Source: Rhodomicrobium sp. (GTDB lineage Bacteria; Pseudomonadota; Alphaproteobacteria; Rhizobiales; HXMU1428-3). Taken from it: a DNA stretch of 64,000 nt. The stretch is from positions 1 to 64,000 of the forward strand of contig BQJK01000004.1 in assembly GCA_021604665.1 (NCBI GenBank), in the 5' to 3' direction. A program made the position numbers and the translations under genes. Shown one piece after another: positions 9,537 to 18,403 of this stretch. The notes under the pieces were generated by a model, which saw only the letters and a program-made list of their open reading frames with translations, made no database searches and had not been told where the DNA came from. Positions within the stretch are counted from its first letter, which is position 1. The number at the start of each line of letters is the position of its first letter.

Positions 9537-10889
9537 ATGAGCAACGGTCGTGACAATATAACAAAGCCAATTGCTCTCATCCATGCAAGGGTCATTGACC
9601 CGGCAACTGAGCGCGATGAATTGGGCGGCATTCTCATAGAAGATGGCCTCATTGCAGACTTCGGCCCCCATCTAGCGAAAAATGCCCCAGAGGGCGCAGA
9701 AGTGATCGATTGCGCAGGCCATATCGTCTGCCCCGGCCTCATTGATATGCTGGTCTTCACTGGCGAACCTGGTGAAGAACACCGCGAAACTCTGGCCACT
9801 GCCTCACGGGCCGCCGCCACCGGCGGCGTCACCACCATTGTCACCATGCCAAACACTGAGCCAATCATTGACGAGGTTGCGCTGGTTGACTTTCTCCAGC
9901 GCCGCGCAAGAGATACAGCCATCACCCGTGTCCATGTCATGGCTGCCATGACCAAAGGGCTGAAAAATGAAGAGATGACCGAAATCGGCCTGTTGCTAGA
10001 GGCCGGCGCCATCGCCTTCACGAATGGCAAAAACTCGGTTACAAACGCACAGGTCATGCGCCGTCTTTTGGCTTATTCTTGCGATTTTGACGCCCTTATC
10101 GTCCATTACACAGAGGACCCCGACTTGCGCGGCAATGGTGTGATGAATGAAGGCGAAGTTGCAAGCCGCCTCGGCCTGCCCGGCATACCCAAACTGGCAG
10201 AAACCATCATGCTGGCAAGAGACATGCGCTTGATCATCGACACAGGCGCCCGTTATCACTCTGCCACCATCTCCTGCTCAGACAGCCTGGAGCTAATCCG
10301 CCGCTCCAAACGCCAGGGTCTGAAGGTCTCAGCTGGTGTCTCCATCAATCACCTGACTTTAAACGAAAATGATGTCGGCCCCTACCGCACCTTCTGCAAA
10401 GTGCGCCCCCCCCTTCGCAGTGAAGAGGACAGGCAAGCCATGGTTGAGGGTCTGCGTGATGGTAGCATTGATGTAATCGTCTCCAGCCATGACCCCAAAG
10501 ATGCCGAAGGCAAACGCCAACCATTTGAAGAAGCAGCTTACGGCGCCATCGGTGTAGAAACGCTGCTCCCAGCAGCCCTTCGCCTCTATCATAATGAAGA
10601 AATAGACCTGATGCGTCTCTTGCGCACCATGACCATTAACCCCGCAACAATACTGGGGCTGGAAACAGGCCGCATAGCCAAAGGCGCACCGGCAGACCTC
10701 ACAGTGTTCGACCTCAACACCCCCTGGATCATAGATAGGGATTTGTTGCAGTCGCGCTCAAAAAACAGCGCTTTCGATGAAGCCCGTGTTCAAGGCCGTG
10801 CCCTGATGAGCTTTGTGGATGGCAAACGGGTCTTTCATTTCAGCAATCAAAGCGCTGCCTATACTAAAAAGCCTGTTTTCAGCTCTTAA
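9537..10889 (+). CDS. Non-catalytic dihydroorotase homologue (PyrC')
   Basis: A 450-residue amidohydrolase-fold protein of the type I dihydroorotase family. The start is the ATG at 9537, one base after the pyrB stop; the open frame continues further upstream inside pyrB. The metal-binding residues of active enzymes are missing: the D-x-H-x-H motif after strand 1 reads DMLVF (residues 70-74), the later metal His is replaced in YHSATISC, and the catalytic Asp of the TDHAPH-like motif is Ser in VSSHDPK. The one-base gap to pyrB suggests a stoichiometric partner. In Pseudomonas such inactive homologues are required for PyrB activity; by analogy this is a structural subunit, and the true dihydroorotase must lie elsewhere. 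Automated annotation would probably call it pyrC. Confidence 0.9.
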   Translation: MSNGRDNITKPIALIHARVIDPATERDELGGILIEDGLIADFGPHLAKNAPEGAEVIDCAGHIVCPGLIDMLVFTGEPGEEHRETLATASRAAATGGVTTIVTMPNTEPIIDEVALVDFLQRRARDTAITRVHVMAAMTKGLKNEEMTEIGLLLEAGAIAFTNGKNSVTNAQVMRRLLAYSCDFDALIVHYTEDPDLRGNGVMNEGEVASRLGLPGIPKLAETIMLARDMRLIIDTGARYHSATISCSDSLELIRRSKRQGLKVSAGVSINHLTLNENDVGPYRTFCKVRPPLRSEEDRQAMVEGLRDGSIDVIVSSHDPKDAEGKRQPFEEAAYGAIGVETLLPAALRLYHNEEIDLMRLLRTMTINPATILGLETGRIAKGAPADLTVFDLNTPWIIDRDLLQSRSKNSAFDEARVQGRALMSFVDGKRVFHFSNQSAAYTKKPVFSS

Positions 10890-11147
10890 ATAGCCCCATA
10901 ACAACCGTTTTCGCGGAGCAGAAAAACCACCGCACTCTGATTAACGGCAAAACAAAACACTCCGCCATTGCACAGCCCCCCCCGATTCAGATAAATCTGA
11001 ACCAGGTGGTGCGTGCCGGCCTTTAAGCTTTATCCCTTGTTCAAGCGTCCCGGTTTCCCGTTTAGCCCTGACCAGATGGGCCCACTGCAAACAACAGCCG
11101 GCAAATATGACGCGGCCCATTGCGCAATAAATAACGCTGGCCTGAAC

Positions 11148-11163
11148 GGAGGGAACCAAATTG
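11148..11163 (+). promoter_or_regulatory. Strong Shine-Dalgarno sequence fixing a TTG start
   Basis: GGAGGG at 11148-11153 lies 7 bases ahead of TTG at 11161 and decides the start of the TPR-methyltransferase gene. Confidence 0.8.
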
Positions 11164-13371
11164 ACCAATACCGCCACAGCTAACGTAACTGATGAAACCA
11201 TCACCCTGTTGAACGAAGCCCTCAGCCTGCAGCAGGGTGAGCAGCTGAAAGAGGCGGAAAAGCTCTACAAAAAAGCCCTCACCAATAGTCGTCATCAGAT
11301 AGATGTTGCCACCATGGTTGCTGTTTTTTACCAGCAGATCGGCCGGCATAAATATGTCGTCACCCTTTTGAATAAAGCGCTCCGCCAAAACCCGCATCAC
11401 GTCAAGGCCCAGAGCCTGCTTGGCAAGTCCCTATTGGCGGACGAAAATTATGAAGCAGCCTTAAAATGTCTGAGTTCTGCAGAACTGCTAAGCCCCGACA
11501 CAACTGAAATTACTTATAACAAAGCCCTTTGTTTGCACCGGATGACCAGGCTAGATGATGCCATCGCCGCCTATAAAAAAGTTCATCAAAATATTGCAGA
11601 ACTGAGTTACCTGGATCAGCTGAATTTTTATCACAATCTCTCTGACCTCCACCTCTCACAGCATAATCGCGACGAAGCAATCAGATATCTGGAAGAAGCA
11701 GTCGCGCACAATCTCGCGACATATGACACGCTGACAAGACTGGCCATCTCTTATGGCGAAAGCACTGAGCAGGGCCTGAAATACATTATGCAAGCCCTCA
11801 GTCTCGATATTGACTGCGACATCGCCAAAGCGTTGTTTGCAAGAGCCTGCGAAATGGGGCAGATGCCTCCCCTCGGCAACGAAAATATCAAAAATATTCT
11901 CACAGCCTGCTTATCAAGCAAATCAGTTAATCAGCAATCCATTGCTCTGCCCTGGATTCTCAATTTCTTTCTTATAACGGATAAAGAGCTCGCTGAAGAT
12001 TTATTCGATATAGACCAATACCAGGCCTTCATTGACCGCATCAATGAATTCAAAGGGATCGATATATTTCTTGATCCCTATTTCCTGACCGGCCTGAGCC
12101 GCATTCGCCCCAACCGAGTGAATATTGAGCGTATATTCACATATCTGCGCCGCTATTGCCTTGAAACATATAGAGACCATGGGCAACTCCGCGACGAGGA
12201 AACACCGCTCATTGCAGCTCTAGCCCAACAAAGCTTTGAAAATGAATATATCTTCACCGAAACCGACCATGAACGATCATATCTAGAAGAACTCACAGTG
12301 CAGCTGCAGTCTAAGTCATCCCTATCAGAGGCAGATGAACAGGCGCTGCTGCTCTATGCAACCTACCGCCCCTTACTCTCACTCTCAGCTGCAAATGAGC
12401 TGCAAACGATCCCATTTGGTGCTGAAATGAAAGAAGTGATCGCCCTGACCATCAGCAACCCACAGCAAGAACAGATGCTGAAAAAATCAATCCGCGCCTT
12501 GAGCCTGGTTGAAAATGAAACCTCTAAAGCTGTTAAACAGCAATATGAAGAAAATCCCTATCCCCGCTGGCGCACAGAAAGCATCTTCAAGCCTTATCAT
12601 ACAGACGCCATTGCCAAACAATATCAGAAAAAGAACAAGGTACTCATTGCAGGCTGCGGCACCGGCAAACATATACTCACCGCCTTCCATGTCTATCCAA
12701 ACGCCAAATTCACGGCCATAGATATCTCACTGGCCAGTCTTTCCTATGCGAAGCGTAAACTCATCGAATATGAGCTGGATAAGGATGTCAGCCTCTATCA
12801 ATGTGATCTTTTGGAAGTAAATAAACTCAAGGATGAGTTTGACTATATCGAGTGTTGCGGCGTCCTGCATCATATCAAGGAACCGCCCAAGGGCCTAAAA
12901 GCTCTTGTCAGCAAACTACGGCCAGGCGGCCGAATTAAACTGGCCCTCTATAGCAGCACCGCGAGACAAGCCATCCTCGAAACACGCCAATTTATTGAGG
13001 AACAAGGCTACAAGCCCACACGCAAGGATATACTGGACTGCCGCAACTATCTGACAAATGAATATATCTCAGGTAATAAACGCTTCCCGATCCATAAATG
13101 GCGTGATTTCTACACTCTCTCTGAATGCCGGGATCTGCTCTTTCACATTCAGGAGCATAACTATGACCTCAATGAAGTTGAACAACTGCTAGACGGCGCA
13201 AACCTGAGATTTGACCGCTTTAGCATCGATACAAAAACCAAAGCTGCATATGATGAGATGTTCAACGCCAAAGGCGAGAAGGAAACACTAGAAGACTGGG
13301 GCAAATTTGAACAAAAACACCCTGAAACCTTCGCTGGCATGTATCAGTTCCAAGCTTATAAAAAGGCCTAA
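11161..13371 (+). CDS. TPR-repeat protein with C-terminal class I methyltransferase domain
   Basis: A 736-residue cytoplasmic protein starting at a TTG behind a strong GGAGGG site. Residues about 10-220 are tetratricopeptide repeats (paired helices with the A....Y..A pattern, as in EAEKLYKKAL). A helical linker follows. From the motif YEENPYPRW near 460 a Rossmann methyltransferase begins: SAM-binding VLIAGCGTGKH near 494, the acidic strand-2 end FTAIDIS, and GVLHHIKEP near 575. TPR-methyltransferases with the NPYPRW motif are widespread in alphaproteobacteria and usually uncharacterised; protein or glycan methylation has been suggested. No neighbour gives a substrate. Domain assignment is firm, function is not. 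Confidence 0.85.
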   Translation: MTNTATANVTDETITLLNEALSLQQGEQLKEAEKLYKKALTNSRHQIDVATMVAVFYQQIGRHKYVVTLLNKALRQNPHHVKAQSLLGKSLLADENYEAALKCLSSAELLSPDTTEITYNKALCLHRMTRLDDAIAAYKKVHQNIAELSYLDQLNFYHNLSDLHLSQHNRDEAIRYLEEAVAHNLATYDTLTRLAISYGESTEQGLKYIMQALSLDIDCDIAKALFARACEMGQMPPLGNENIKNILTACLSSKSVNQQSIALPWILNFFLITDKELAEDLFDIDQYQAFIDRINEFKGIDIFLDPYFLTGLSRIRPNRVNIERIFTYLRRYCLETYRDHGQLRDEETPLIAALAQQSFENEYIFTETDHERSYLEELTVQLQSKSSLSEADEQALLLYATYRPLLSLSAANELQTIPFGAEMKEVIALTISNPQQEQMLKKSIRALSLVENETSKAVKQQYEENPYPRWRTESIFKPYHTDAIAKQYQKKNKVLIAGCGTGKHILTAFHVYPNAKFTAIDISLASLSYAKRKLIEYELDKDVSLYQCDLLEVNKLKDEFDYIECCGVLHHIKEPPKGLKALVSKLRPGGRIKLALYSSTARQAILETRQFIEEQGYKPTRKDILDCRNYLTNEYISGNKRFPIHKWRDFYTLSECRDLLFHIQEHNYDLNEVEQLLDGANLRFDRFSIDTKTKAAYDEMFNAKGEKETLEDWGKFEQKHPETFAGMYQFQAYKKA

Positions 13372-13484
13372 ATCAGGCTGCTTTGCAGGAACCCACTGTA
13401 GTTTTAAAAGCCAGAGCCATATTCCTCGTTAAAAGCCGAATTACCCCTTGCAATGCTTAGCTTTTATCGTGTAAGTCTCACGGC

Positions 13485-13577
13485 GGAGAAGTGGCCGAGT
13501 GGTCGAAGGCGCTCCCCTGCTAAGGGAGTAGGCGGTGTAGAACCGTCTCGAGGGTTCGAATCCCTTCTTCTCCGCCA
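13485..13577 (+). tRNA. tRNA-Ser (anticodon GCU)
   Basis: The acceptor stem GGAGAAG (13485-13491) pairs with CTTCTCC (13567-13573). The anticodon stem CTCCC/GGGAG encloses loop CTGCTAA with anticodon GCT, reading AGC/AGU. A long variable arm typical of serine tRNA, a T-arm with TTCGAAT and an encoded CCA (13575-13577) complete the gene. Confidence 0.97.
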
Positions 13578-13893
13578 TCACTTTGATCTCATGGCAATTC
13601 GAGACGCTTTCGCCTCTGATGGTGCGGGCCAACAGCCCGTCGCCCTCATGAACTCAATGGCGGTTAAAGTTCGATCTTTCTCCCTTGCCCTCCACCATTT
13701 TCCGAGATTATTGCTTCACAAGCACTATTGTATTTGAACGCAGCAGAAAAGTTATATACGAAATCCTATGCAATCATATTCGAGCGCACTATGCTTTGGG
13801 TGGTAAAAAAAATTACTGACAAAGAAGTGGGAGAAGCTGCCGTTAATTTGCTGGGCTTGTGTAACAAGATTATCGTAATTGAGATGGAGAAAA
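13578..13893. other. Gene-free, AT-rich stretch behind tRNA-Ser
   Basis: About 315 bases without a convincing gene. A small CGGGC/GCCCG hairpin (13625-13629 with 13635-13639) may end the tRNA transcript. The rest is AT-richer than the neighbourhood. No repeat of the tRNA 3' end, which would mark an integration site, was found downstream. Confidence 0.45.
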
Positions 13894-14415
13894 ATGAATA
13901 TCAAAACGTCTATCCGTGAAACGATACAGAGTGATATTACATCGCTAAAAATCCTCTATAAAAAAGCTTTCACTGACGAAGATTTATTTCCTCTTGTAAC
14001 TGAATTATTAAATGACAAACAAAATACTTTCATGCTTTCTGCTCTGCATGATGGCGATCTTGTTGGTCACATTGCCTTTACTAAATGCCACGCCAAACCA
14101 AGTGAGATAGCTTTATCTTTGTTAGGTCCTATGGCTGTGCTGCCCTTATACCAAGGCAAAGGTATTGGCACTGACCTTATTAAAGAGGGGTTTAATCATC
14201 TCAAGAAAAGTGGAGTAGAAAAAGCAATTGTTTTTGGCGATCCAAATTTTTATGGCAGATCAGGCTTCACCATAGAATCAAATATTGAGCCCGCATATTC
14301 GATCGCAGAAGAATATATACCAGGATGGCAATCTATATCTTTTTCGAATACTGCATCTGCTGTTTCTGGAAAGCTACAAGTGACTAGGCCATGGCAACGA
14401 CAAGATCTCTGGTAA
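13894..14415 (+). CDS. GNAT family N-acetyltransferase (YhbS-like)
   Basis: A 173-residue acetyltransferase of the COG3153 YhbS type. The acetyl-CoA loop is seen in GPMAVLPLYQGKGIG near residue 83, followed by the helix leading to VFGDPNFYGRSGF near residue 115, a signature of this subgroup. The acceptor substrate is unknown. The start is set at the ATG at 13894 because GGAG at 13886-13889 precedes it by 4 bases. Codon use (ATA, TTA, AAA rich) is clearly more AT-biased than in flanking genes, and it lies behind a tRNA gene, both consistent with recent acquisition, though there is no integrase. Confidence 0.85.
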   Translation: MNIKTSIRETIQSDITSLKILYKKAFTDEDLFPLVTELLNDKQNTFMLSALHDGDLVGHIAFTKCHAKPSEIALSLLGPMAVLPLYQGKGIGTDLIKEGFNHLKKSGVEKAIVFGDPNFYGRSGFTIESNIEPAYSIAEEYIPGWQSISFSNTASAVSGKLQVTRPWQRQDLW

Positions 14416-14565
14416 TCTTAAATTAAAGAAGTCCTACCGCCCCCAGTTTCATCTGGCATTTGGCTGGCCAACTCAAAAAGCAAGAACTCTCGTTTCAGGA
14501 ATTATTCACCCCCCCTCTTTTTCGTTTGCGCGCCCGTCACTGACCAGCCTTTATCGCAAGTGGCT

Positions 14566-14841
14566 CTACTTCGATTTATAAGCACCACTCCGACAAGCAA
14601 GAGCGCTCATCACACAGCGCCAAACCACCGCCCTTTTCCGACAAGTAAATTTGATATTTTTAGGGCTATAACCAGCGCCAGCATTTGCATACCAGCTCTG
14701 GCGAGCAAGCACGCGGGCGCCATGTTGGGATTTATGCTCTCCGTAAGTTTTCATCGGCCCCTTGCAAGCAGCAGAGGCCTCAACAGCACCAAAAGAAAAA
14801 CAAATTAGAGTAAGGGGAAGTAAAACAGATTTAAGTCTCAT
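14566..14841 (-). CDS. Small secreted protein of unknown function
   Basis: A protein of about 91 residues. The first 25 (MRLKSVLLPLTLICFSFG then AVEASA) form a standard Sec signal peptide. The mature part is about 65 residues, basic, with four cysteines and two tryptophans (ACKGPMK, FTCRKRAVVWRCV, ALACRSG), suggesting disulfide bonds in the periplasm or outside. The start is the ATG at 14841, with GGAGG 8 bases before it; an in-frame GTG two codons earlier is less well placed. I do not recognise the family. Similar small cysteine-containing secreted proteins are common near envelope genes in alphaproteobacteria. Confidence 0.7.
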   Translation of the reverse strand: MRLKSVLLPLTLICFSFGAVEASAACKGPMKTYGEHKSQHGARVLARQSWYANAGAGYSPKNIKFTCRKRAVVWRCVMSALACRSGAYKSK

Positions 14842-14933
14842 GACCACAACCTCCTGATAAAATTTCTCATATCAATCAGTCGTCTCATCAGAGCATTTGG
14901 TTCAGAAACTTACTATTCTCCAGACAATTTCTC

Positions 14934-17657
14934 TCATTCAGCAGCAGGGCTACCCGTATCAAGCACACTCGCATGTGTCTGCCCTATGGCAGAAAGCGGC
15001 AAGCTAATACAAAACCTGGCCCCCTTGGTCGTGGTGGGAACACATCTGAGATCGCCGCCAAGATGCTGCATAATCTCAAGGCTAATCGGCAAACCTAGCC
15101 CCACACCAGTCGTCCAGGACTTACCCGAAAGCCGCTCAAATTTCTCGAAAATCACTTTTTGCTCATTAAACGGTATTCCCGGCCCGTTATCTGTCACAAA
15201 TATATTCAGATCATCACCAAGGCGATTGTGGCTAATCTCAATCACTGGCGGTCCATCCTCAGAATATTTAATTGAATTGATAATCAGATTAATAAATACC
15301 TGCGAAAGCCGGTCGCGGTCGGTGATGATACTCATGGCCTCAAGCCGCTCATCGCGGATAATCCTGGCCTTGCTATCTTCAGAAATCACAGATGTGGCCG
15401 ACAATGCCTGATCAATCACATCCTTCAATGTGGTGGTGTAAAGGTTAAGCTTTATACGTCCGCTTTCAAGAAAACTAAGATCCAGAATCTCATCCAGTAG
15501 CCGGGTTAATCTTTGGCTTTCCTCATTAATGATCGAGGAAAAGTGTATAAGCCGGTCCCGGTCAATACTTTCATCAGAACGGATAATCTCTGAGAATGAA
15601 CGGATCGACGTCATCGGCGTTCTAAGTTCATGACTAACCTGCGAGAGAAAATCATCCTTCTGTTGGCTTAACTGCGTCAGTTTCTGGTTCGCCCGGCGCA
15701 ATTGTGCAGCGGTAGCTGTCAGCTCGTTAGATTTTTTCTCCAGCTGAGCCGAATACTCCATTATCTGAGCAGTTTCATCAGCAACTGCGATCAGCTCCTC
15801 AACGGAGACCGCCTCCCCCCCTGCAAGTTGACCAACCATGGCATGCGCTGTCGCCGCCCCAACAGAACCTGAAAGTTCGCGCTCTAACCGATGGATAAAC
15901 TCACCCGTTGGCTCAGGTAATCCGGTGGTGACACCCTGCTCACTAGCCGTCTTCTCAAACAGCTTCGTTGCCTCTTGCCGCCCCAGAATACGCTGCGCCA
16001 GAATAAACAAATCTTCAGAAGCCACAATTGGTTGTGATGTGCGCCCCTGTGCCCTTTGGCCAAAAATATGAATGAACTGCAGCGCCTGCAATCTCTCCAG
16101 TGCGCTAGGGTGGCTAACCATAGAGACAAGCACGATCAACCCAGTATTCGCCGCCATAGACCAAAACAAAACATGGATCAATGGATCATCAATAGACACA
16201 CCAAACAACGCATAGGGCCGCAAGAAGGAGAGCCCAAATAAACCATTATCAATCACCGACTGAGTTAAGATAAAACTACCATCAAAGCTTGGGAGAAACA
16301 GCGAATAAGCCCAAATGATGAAGCCGGCTACGATGCCCATGATCGCCCCAAGCCGTGTTGCCTGCCGCCAGAAAAGCCCAAATAGCAAAGCCGGTAAGAT
16401 TTGCGCCGCGCCGACAAAAGCAATCAACCCGATAGAGGCCAGCGCGGTCGTACCGCCCGTGAAAATATAATAAAGGTAGCCCAGCGCCAATATAGCAGCG
16501 ATGCTAATCCGCCGGCTTCGCAGCAATACAGAGCGCACATCATCGCTCTCAGGGTCGCGCCTTTGTGTCATATAAAGCCAGAGCGGCAGCACAATATGGT
16601 TAGACACCATCGTCGATAGCGCGATCGCCGCAACAATCACCATCGAGGTCGCAGAGGAAAAACCGCCAAGAAATGCCAGCGCCGCAATCCCCTGCTGATC
16701 AAAGTGCAAAGGCAGCGTTAGAACAAACAGGTCAGGGTTCGCCCCTTCCGGCATCAACTCAAGCCCCATCACCGCGATCGGCAAAACAAAGATGCACATT
16801 AAAAACAGATAGAGAGGAAACGCCCAACTAGCCATTGCCAGATGCCGCTCAGAAGAGTTCTCAACCACCACAATCTGAAACATCCGCGGCAGACAAATAA
16901 TCGCAGTAGCAGAAAGGAAAATCAGCGTCGCCCACCGCGAAGAATAAAGGCTCTCCTGCTGCGGTAACCGCTGCTCCATCCGCGTCATTATATCAAGCGG
17001 GCCATCAGCGACCCCCCAGACAACAAACACCCCCACAGCAAGCAAAGCGACCAGCTTCACCACCGCCTCAAACGCAATCGCTGTTACAACACCATGATGC
17101 TGTTCATTGGCATTAATATTCCGCGTACCAAAAATCACCGTAAACAGGGCCAGTCCCATAGCCATGAACAACGCCGTTAAAGCCGGTGACACTGCATTGT
17201 CCAAATCACCGGCAAAAACCGAAATACTCAAAGTCAGTGATTGCAATTGCAGCGCGATATAAGGGGTGGAAGCCGTAACGGCAAGCAGCGTCACGATAAC
17301 GCCTAGAAGATTGCTTTTGCCATAACGAGAAGAAATCAAGTCAGCAATAGATGTAATCCGCTGCGTCCGCCCAATACGAACCAACCGGCGCAGCAACCAC
17401 CACCAGCCGATAAACACCAGTGTCGGGCCGATATAGATCGTCAAAAACTCAAGACCACTCCGGGCCGCATAACCAACCGCGCCGTAAAATGTCCACGCGG
17501 TACAATAAACCGAGATAGAAAGAGTGTAGACAATTGGAGATGTCAGGAAGGTAAATTTATTCTGCTCAGCCCGCCGCTCTGCCAGGGCAGCAACGATGAA
17601 GAGAAAAACAACATAGGTCAGGCAAATCGCAACCAGAAGATTGAAAGACAGCATCAC
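14934..17657 (-). CDS. Sodium:solute-symporter-fused sensor histidine kinase
   Basis: A 907-residue inner-membrane hybrid. Residues about 1-530 form a 12-13-helix SSS-type transporter domain. About 555-645 match a STAC linker (ILGRQEATKLFEK, GSVGAATAHAMVGQL). A coiled coil (about 645-665) leads to HisKA with the phospho-acceptor His676 in SHELRTPMTSI. The HATPase domain carries N, G1 (DNGPGIP) and G2 (TGVGLGLPIS) boxes. CbrA and CrbS kinases of this design sense nutrients such as amino acids or acetate, with the transporter part sensing or moving the ligand. No PAS domain is evident. It is the last gene of an operon whose genes overlap by ATGA; the single-domain regulator at 17932 is the likely partner. 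Confidence 0.92.
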   Translation of the reverse strand: MMLSFNLLVAICLTYVVFLFIVAALAERRAEQNKFTFLTSPIVYTLSISVYCTAWTFYGAVGYAARSGLEFLTIYIGPTLVFIGWWWLLRRLVRIGRTQRITSIADLISSRYGKSNLLGVIVTLLAVTASTPYIALQLQSLTLSISVFAGDLDNAVSPALTALFMAMGLALFTVIFGTRNINANEQHHGVVTAIAFEAVVKLVALLAVGVFVVWGVADGPLDIMTRMEQRLPQQESLYSSRWATLIFLSATAIICLPRMFQIVVVENSSERHLAMASWAFPLYLFLMCIFVLPIAVMGLELMPEGANPDLFVLTLPLHFDQQGIAALAFLGGFSSATSMVIVAAIALSTMVSNHIVLPLWLYMTQRRDPESDDVRSVLLRSRRISIAAILALGYLYYIFTGGTTALASIGLIAFVGAAQILPALLFGLFWRQATRLGAIMGIVAGFIIWAYSLFLPSFDGSFILTQSVIDNGLFGLSFLRPYALFGVSIDDPLIHVLFWSMAANTGLIVLVSMVSHPSALERLQALQFIHIFGQRAQGRTSQPIVASEDLFILAQRILGRQEATKLFEKTASEQGVTTGLPEPTGEFIHRLERELSGSVGAATAHAMVGQLAGGEAVSVEELIAVADETAQIMEYSAQLEKKSNELTATAAQLRRANQKLTQLSQQKDDFLSQVSHELRTPMTSIRSFSEIIRSDESIDRDRLIHFSSIINEESQRLTRLLDEILDLSFLESGRIKLNLYTTTLKDVIDQALSATSVISEDSKARIIRDERLEAMSIITDRDRLSQVFINLIINSIKYSEDGPPVIEISHNRLGDDLNIFVTDNGPGIPFNEQKVIFEKFERLSGKSWTTGVGLGLPISLEIMQHLGGDLRCVPTTTKGARFCISLPLSAIGQTHASVLDTGSPAAE

Positions 17658-17935
17658 TCATCTCCAAAAGAGAAACGAATGAAATGAGCAAGTGCATAAG
17701 CACAAACGATCAGCAGTCCCCAAACCCCAAAAATATAAATGACCAACCTGCTAACACGAGAGCTATCACCCTCACCGCCAGCCGTGCTCGCGCCGTCAGA
17801 ACCAGTAAAAACATCAATGATCGGGGTCATAAATAAAAGCACGCCGATGATCGGCAGTATCAGCGCAATCTGGATTATTTTATTGCGTCTGCGAACGTCT
17901 TTTTCAGAATTCTCAACCCGTCTATCCTCGGTCAT
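17654..17935 (-). CDS. Small two-helix membrane protein coupled to the sensor kinase
   Basis: A 93-residue protein with a charged N-terminus (MTEDRRVENSEKDVRRRNK), a membrane helix at about 20-42 (IALILPIIGVLLFMTPIIDVF), a Gly/Ser-rich loop and a second helix at about 63-85. Its start and stop both overlap neighbours as ATGA, so it is translated together with the response regulator and the transporter-fused kinase. Many SSS transporters have a small two-helix partner (DUF485 with ActP, DUF4212 with others). I infer an equivalent accessory subunit for the kinase's transporter domain, but sequence identity to those families is not evident by eye. Confidence 0.75.
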   Translation of the reverse strand: MTEDRRVENSEKDVRRRNKIIQIALILPIIGVLLFMTPIIDVFTGSDGASTAGGEGDSSRVSRLVIYIFGVWGLLIVCAYALAHFIRFSFGDE

Positions 17936-18300
17936 TCATCTAAAAGCCTGTGCACATTGGCAATAAGCTCATCATTAGCAAAGGGCTTGGTCATGAAAAG
18001 ACTAACCCCCGCATCCTCTGCAGCTTTGCGATCCTTTTTTTGACCTTTTGCCGTTAGCATAAGCACCGGTAGCGCTTTGAAAGCCTCAGTGTTTCTAAGG
18101 CTCTGCAAAACTTCCATGCCGTTCATTTGCGGCAACATCATATCAAGAATAACCAGATCTGGACGTCTCGATTCTATAATATCAAGACACCCCTCCCCAT
18201 CCGTAGAGCAATCAAAGTCAATGCCCTCACGTTCAAGAAGAAATGATAACGCCTCAATTATAAAAGGTTCATCCTCAATGATCAGTACAGATTTAGACAA
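17932..18300 (-). CDS. Single-domain response regulator
   Basis: A 122-residue receiver-only protein. The acidic pocket IIEDE (residues 7-11), phospho-acceptor Asp53 in LVILDMMLPQMNG, the switch Thr in MLTAKG and the conserved Lys in FMTKPF are all intact. There is no output domain, so it acts by protein contact or as a phosphotransfer intermediate. The start is a TTG at 18300 with GGGAGGAG (complement of 18304-18311) just upstream; the open frame extends further but that part would contain the ribosome binding site. It is the first gene of the operon with the two-helix protein and the transporter-fused kinase, and is presumably that kinase's partner. Confidence 0.9.
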   Translation of the reverse strand: MSKSVLIIEDEPFIIEALSFLLEREGIDFDCSTDGEGCLDIIESRRPDLVILDMMLPQMNGMEVLQSLRNTEAFKALPVLMLTAKGQKKDRKAAEDAGVSLFMTKPFANDELIANVHRLLDE

Positions 18301-18403
18301 TGTCTCCTCCCTTCGACAGTGCCTCATCCAAAAGTACAATATGTTTATACTCTAAGAGTGTTCGGACCAATAAGTCAAAATTTTTGCGCCTAATCGGTAA
18401 ACA

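Noticed and set aside
13485-13577. tRNA-Ser as an attachment site of an integrated element
   Set aside because: No integrase gene and no repeat of the tRNA 3' end downstream within the window.
14986-15411. Plus-strand open frames inside the kinase gene and similar antisense frames elsewhere
   Set aside because: They are shadows of real genes; codon periodicity, motifs and ribosome binding sites support the opposite strand.
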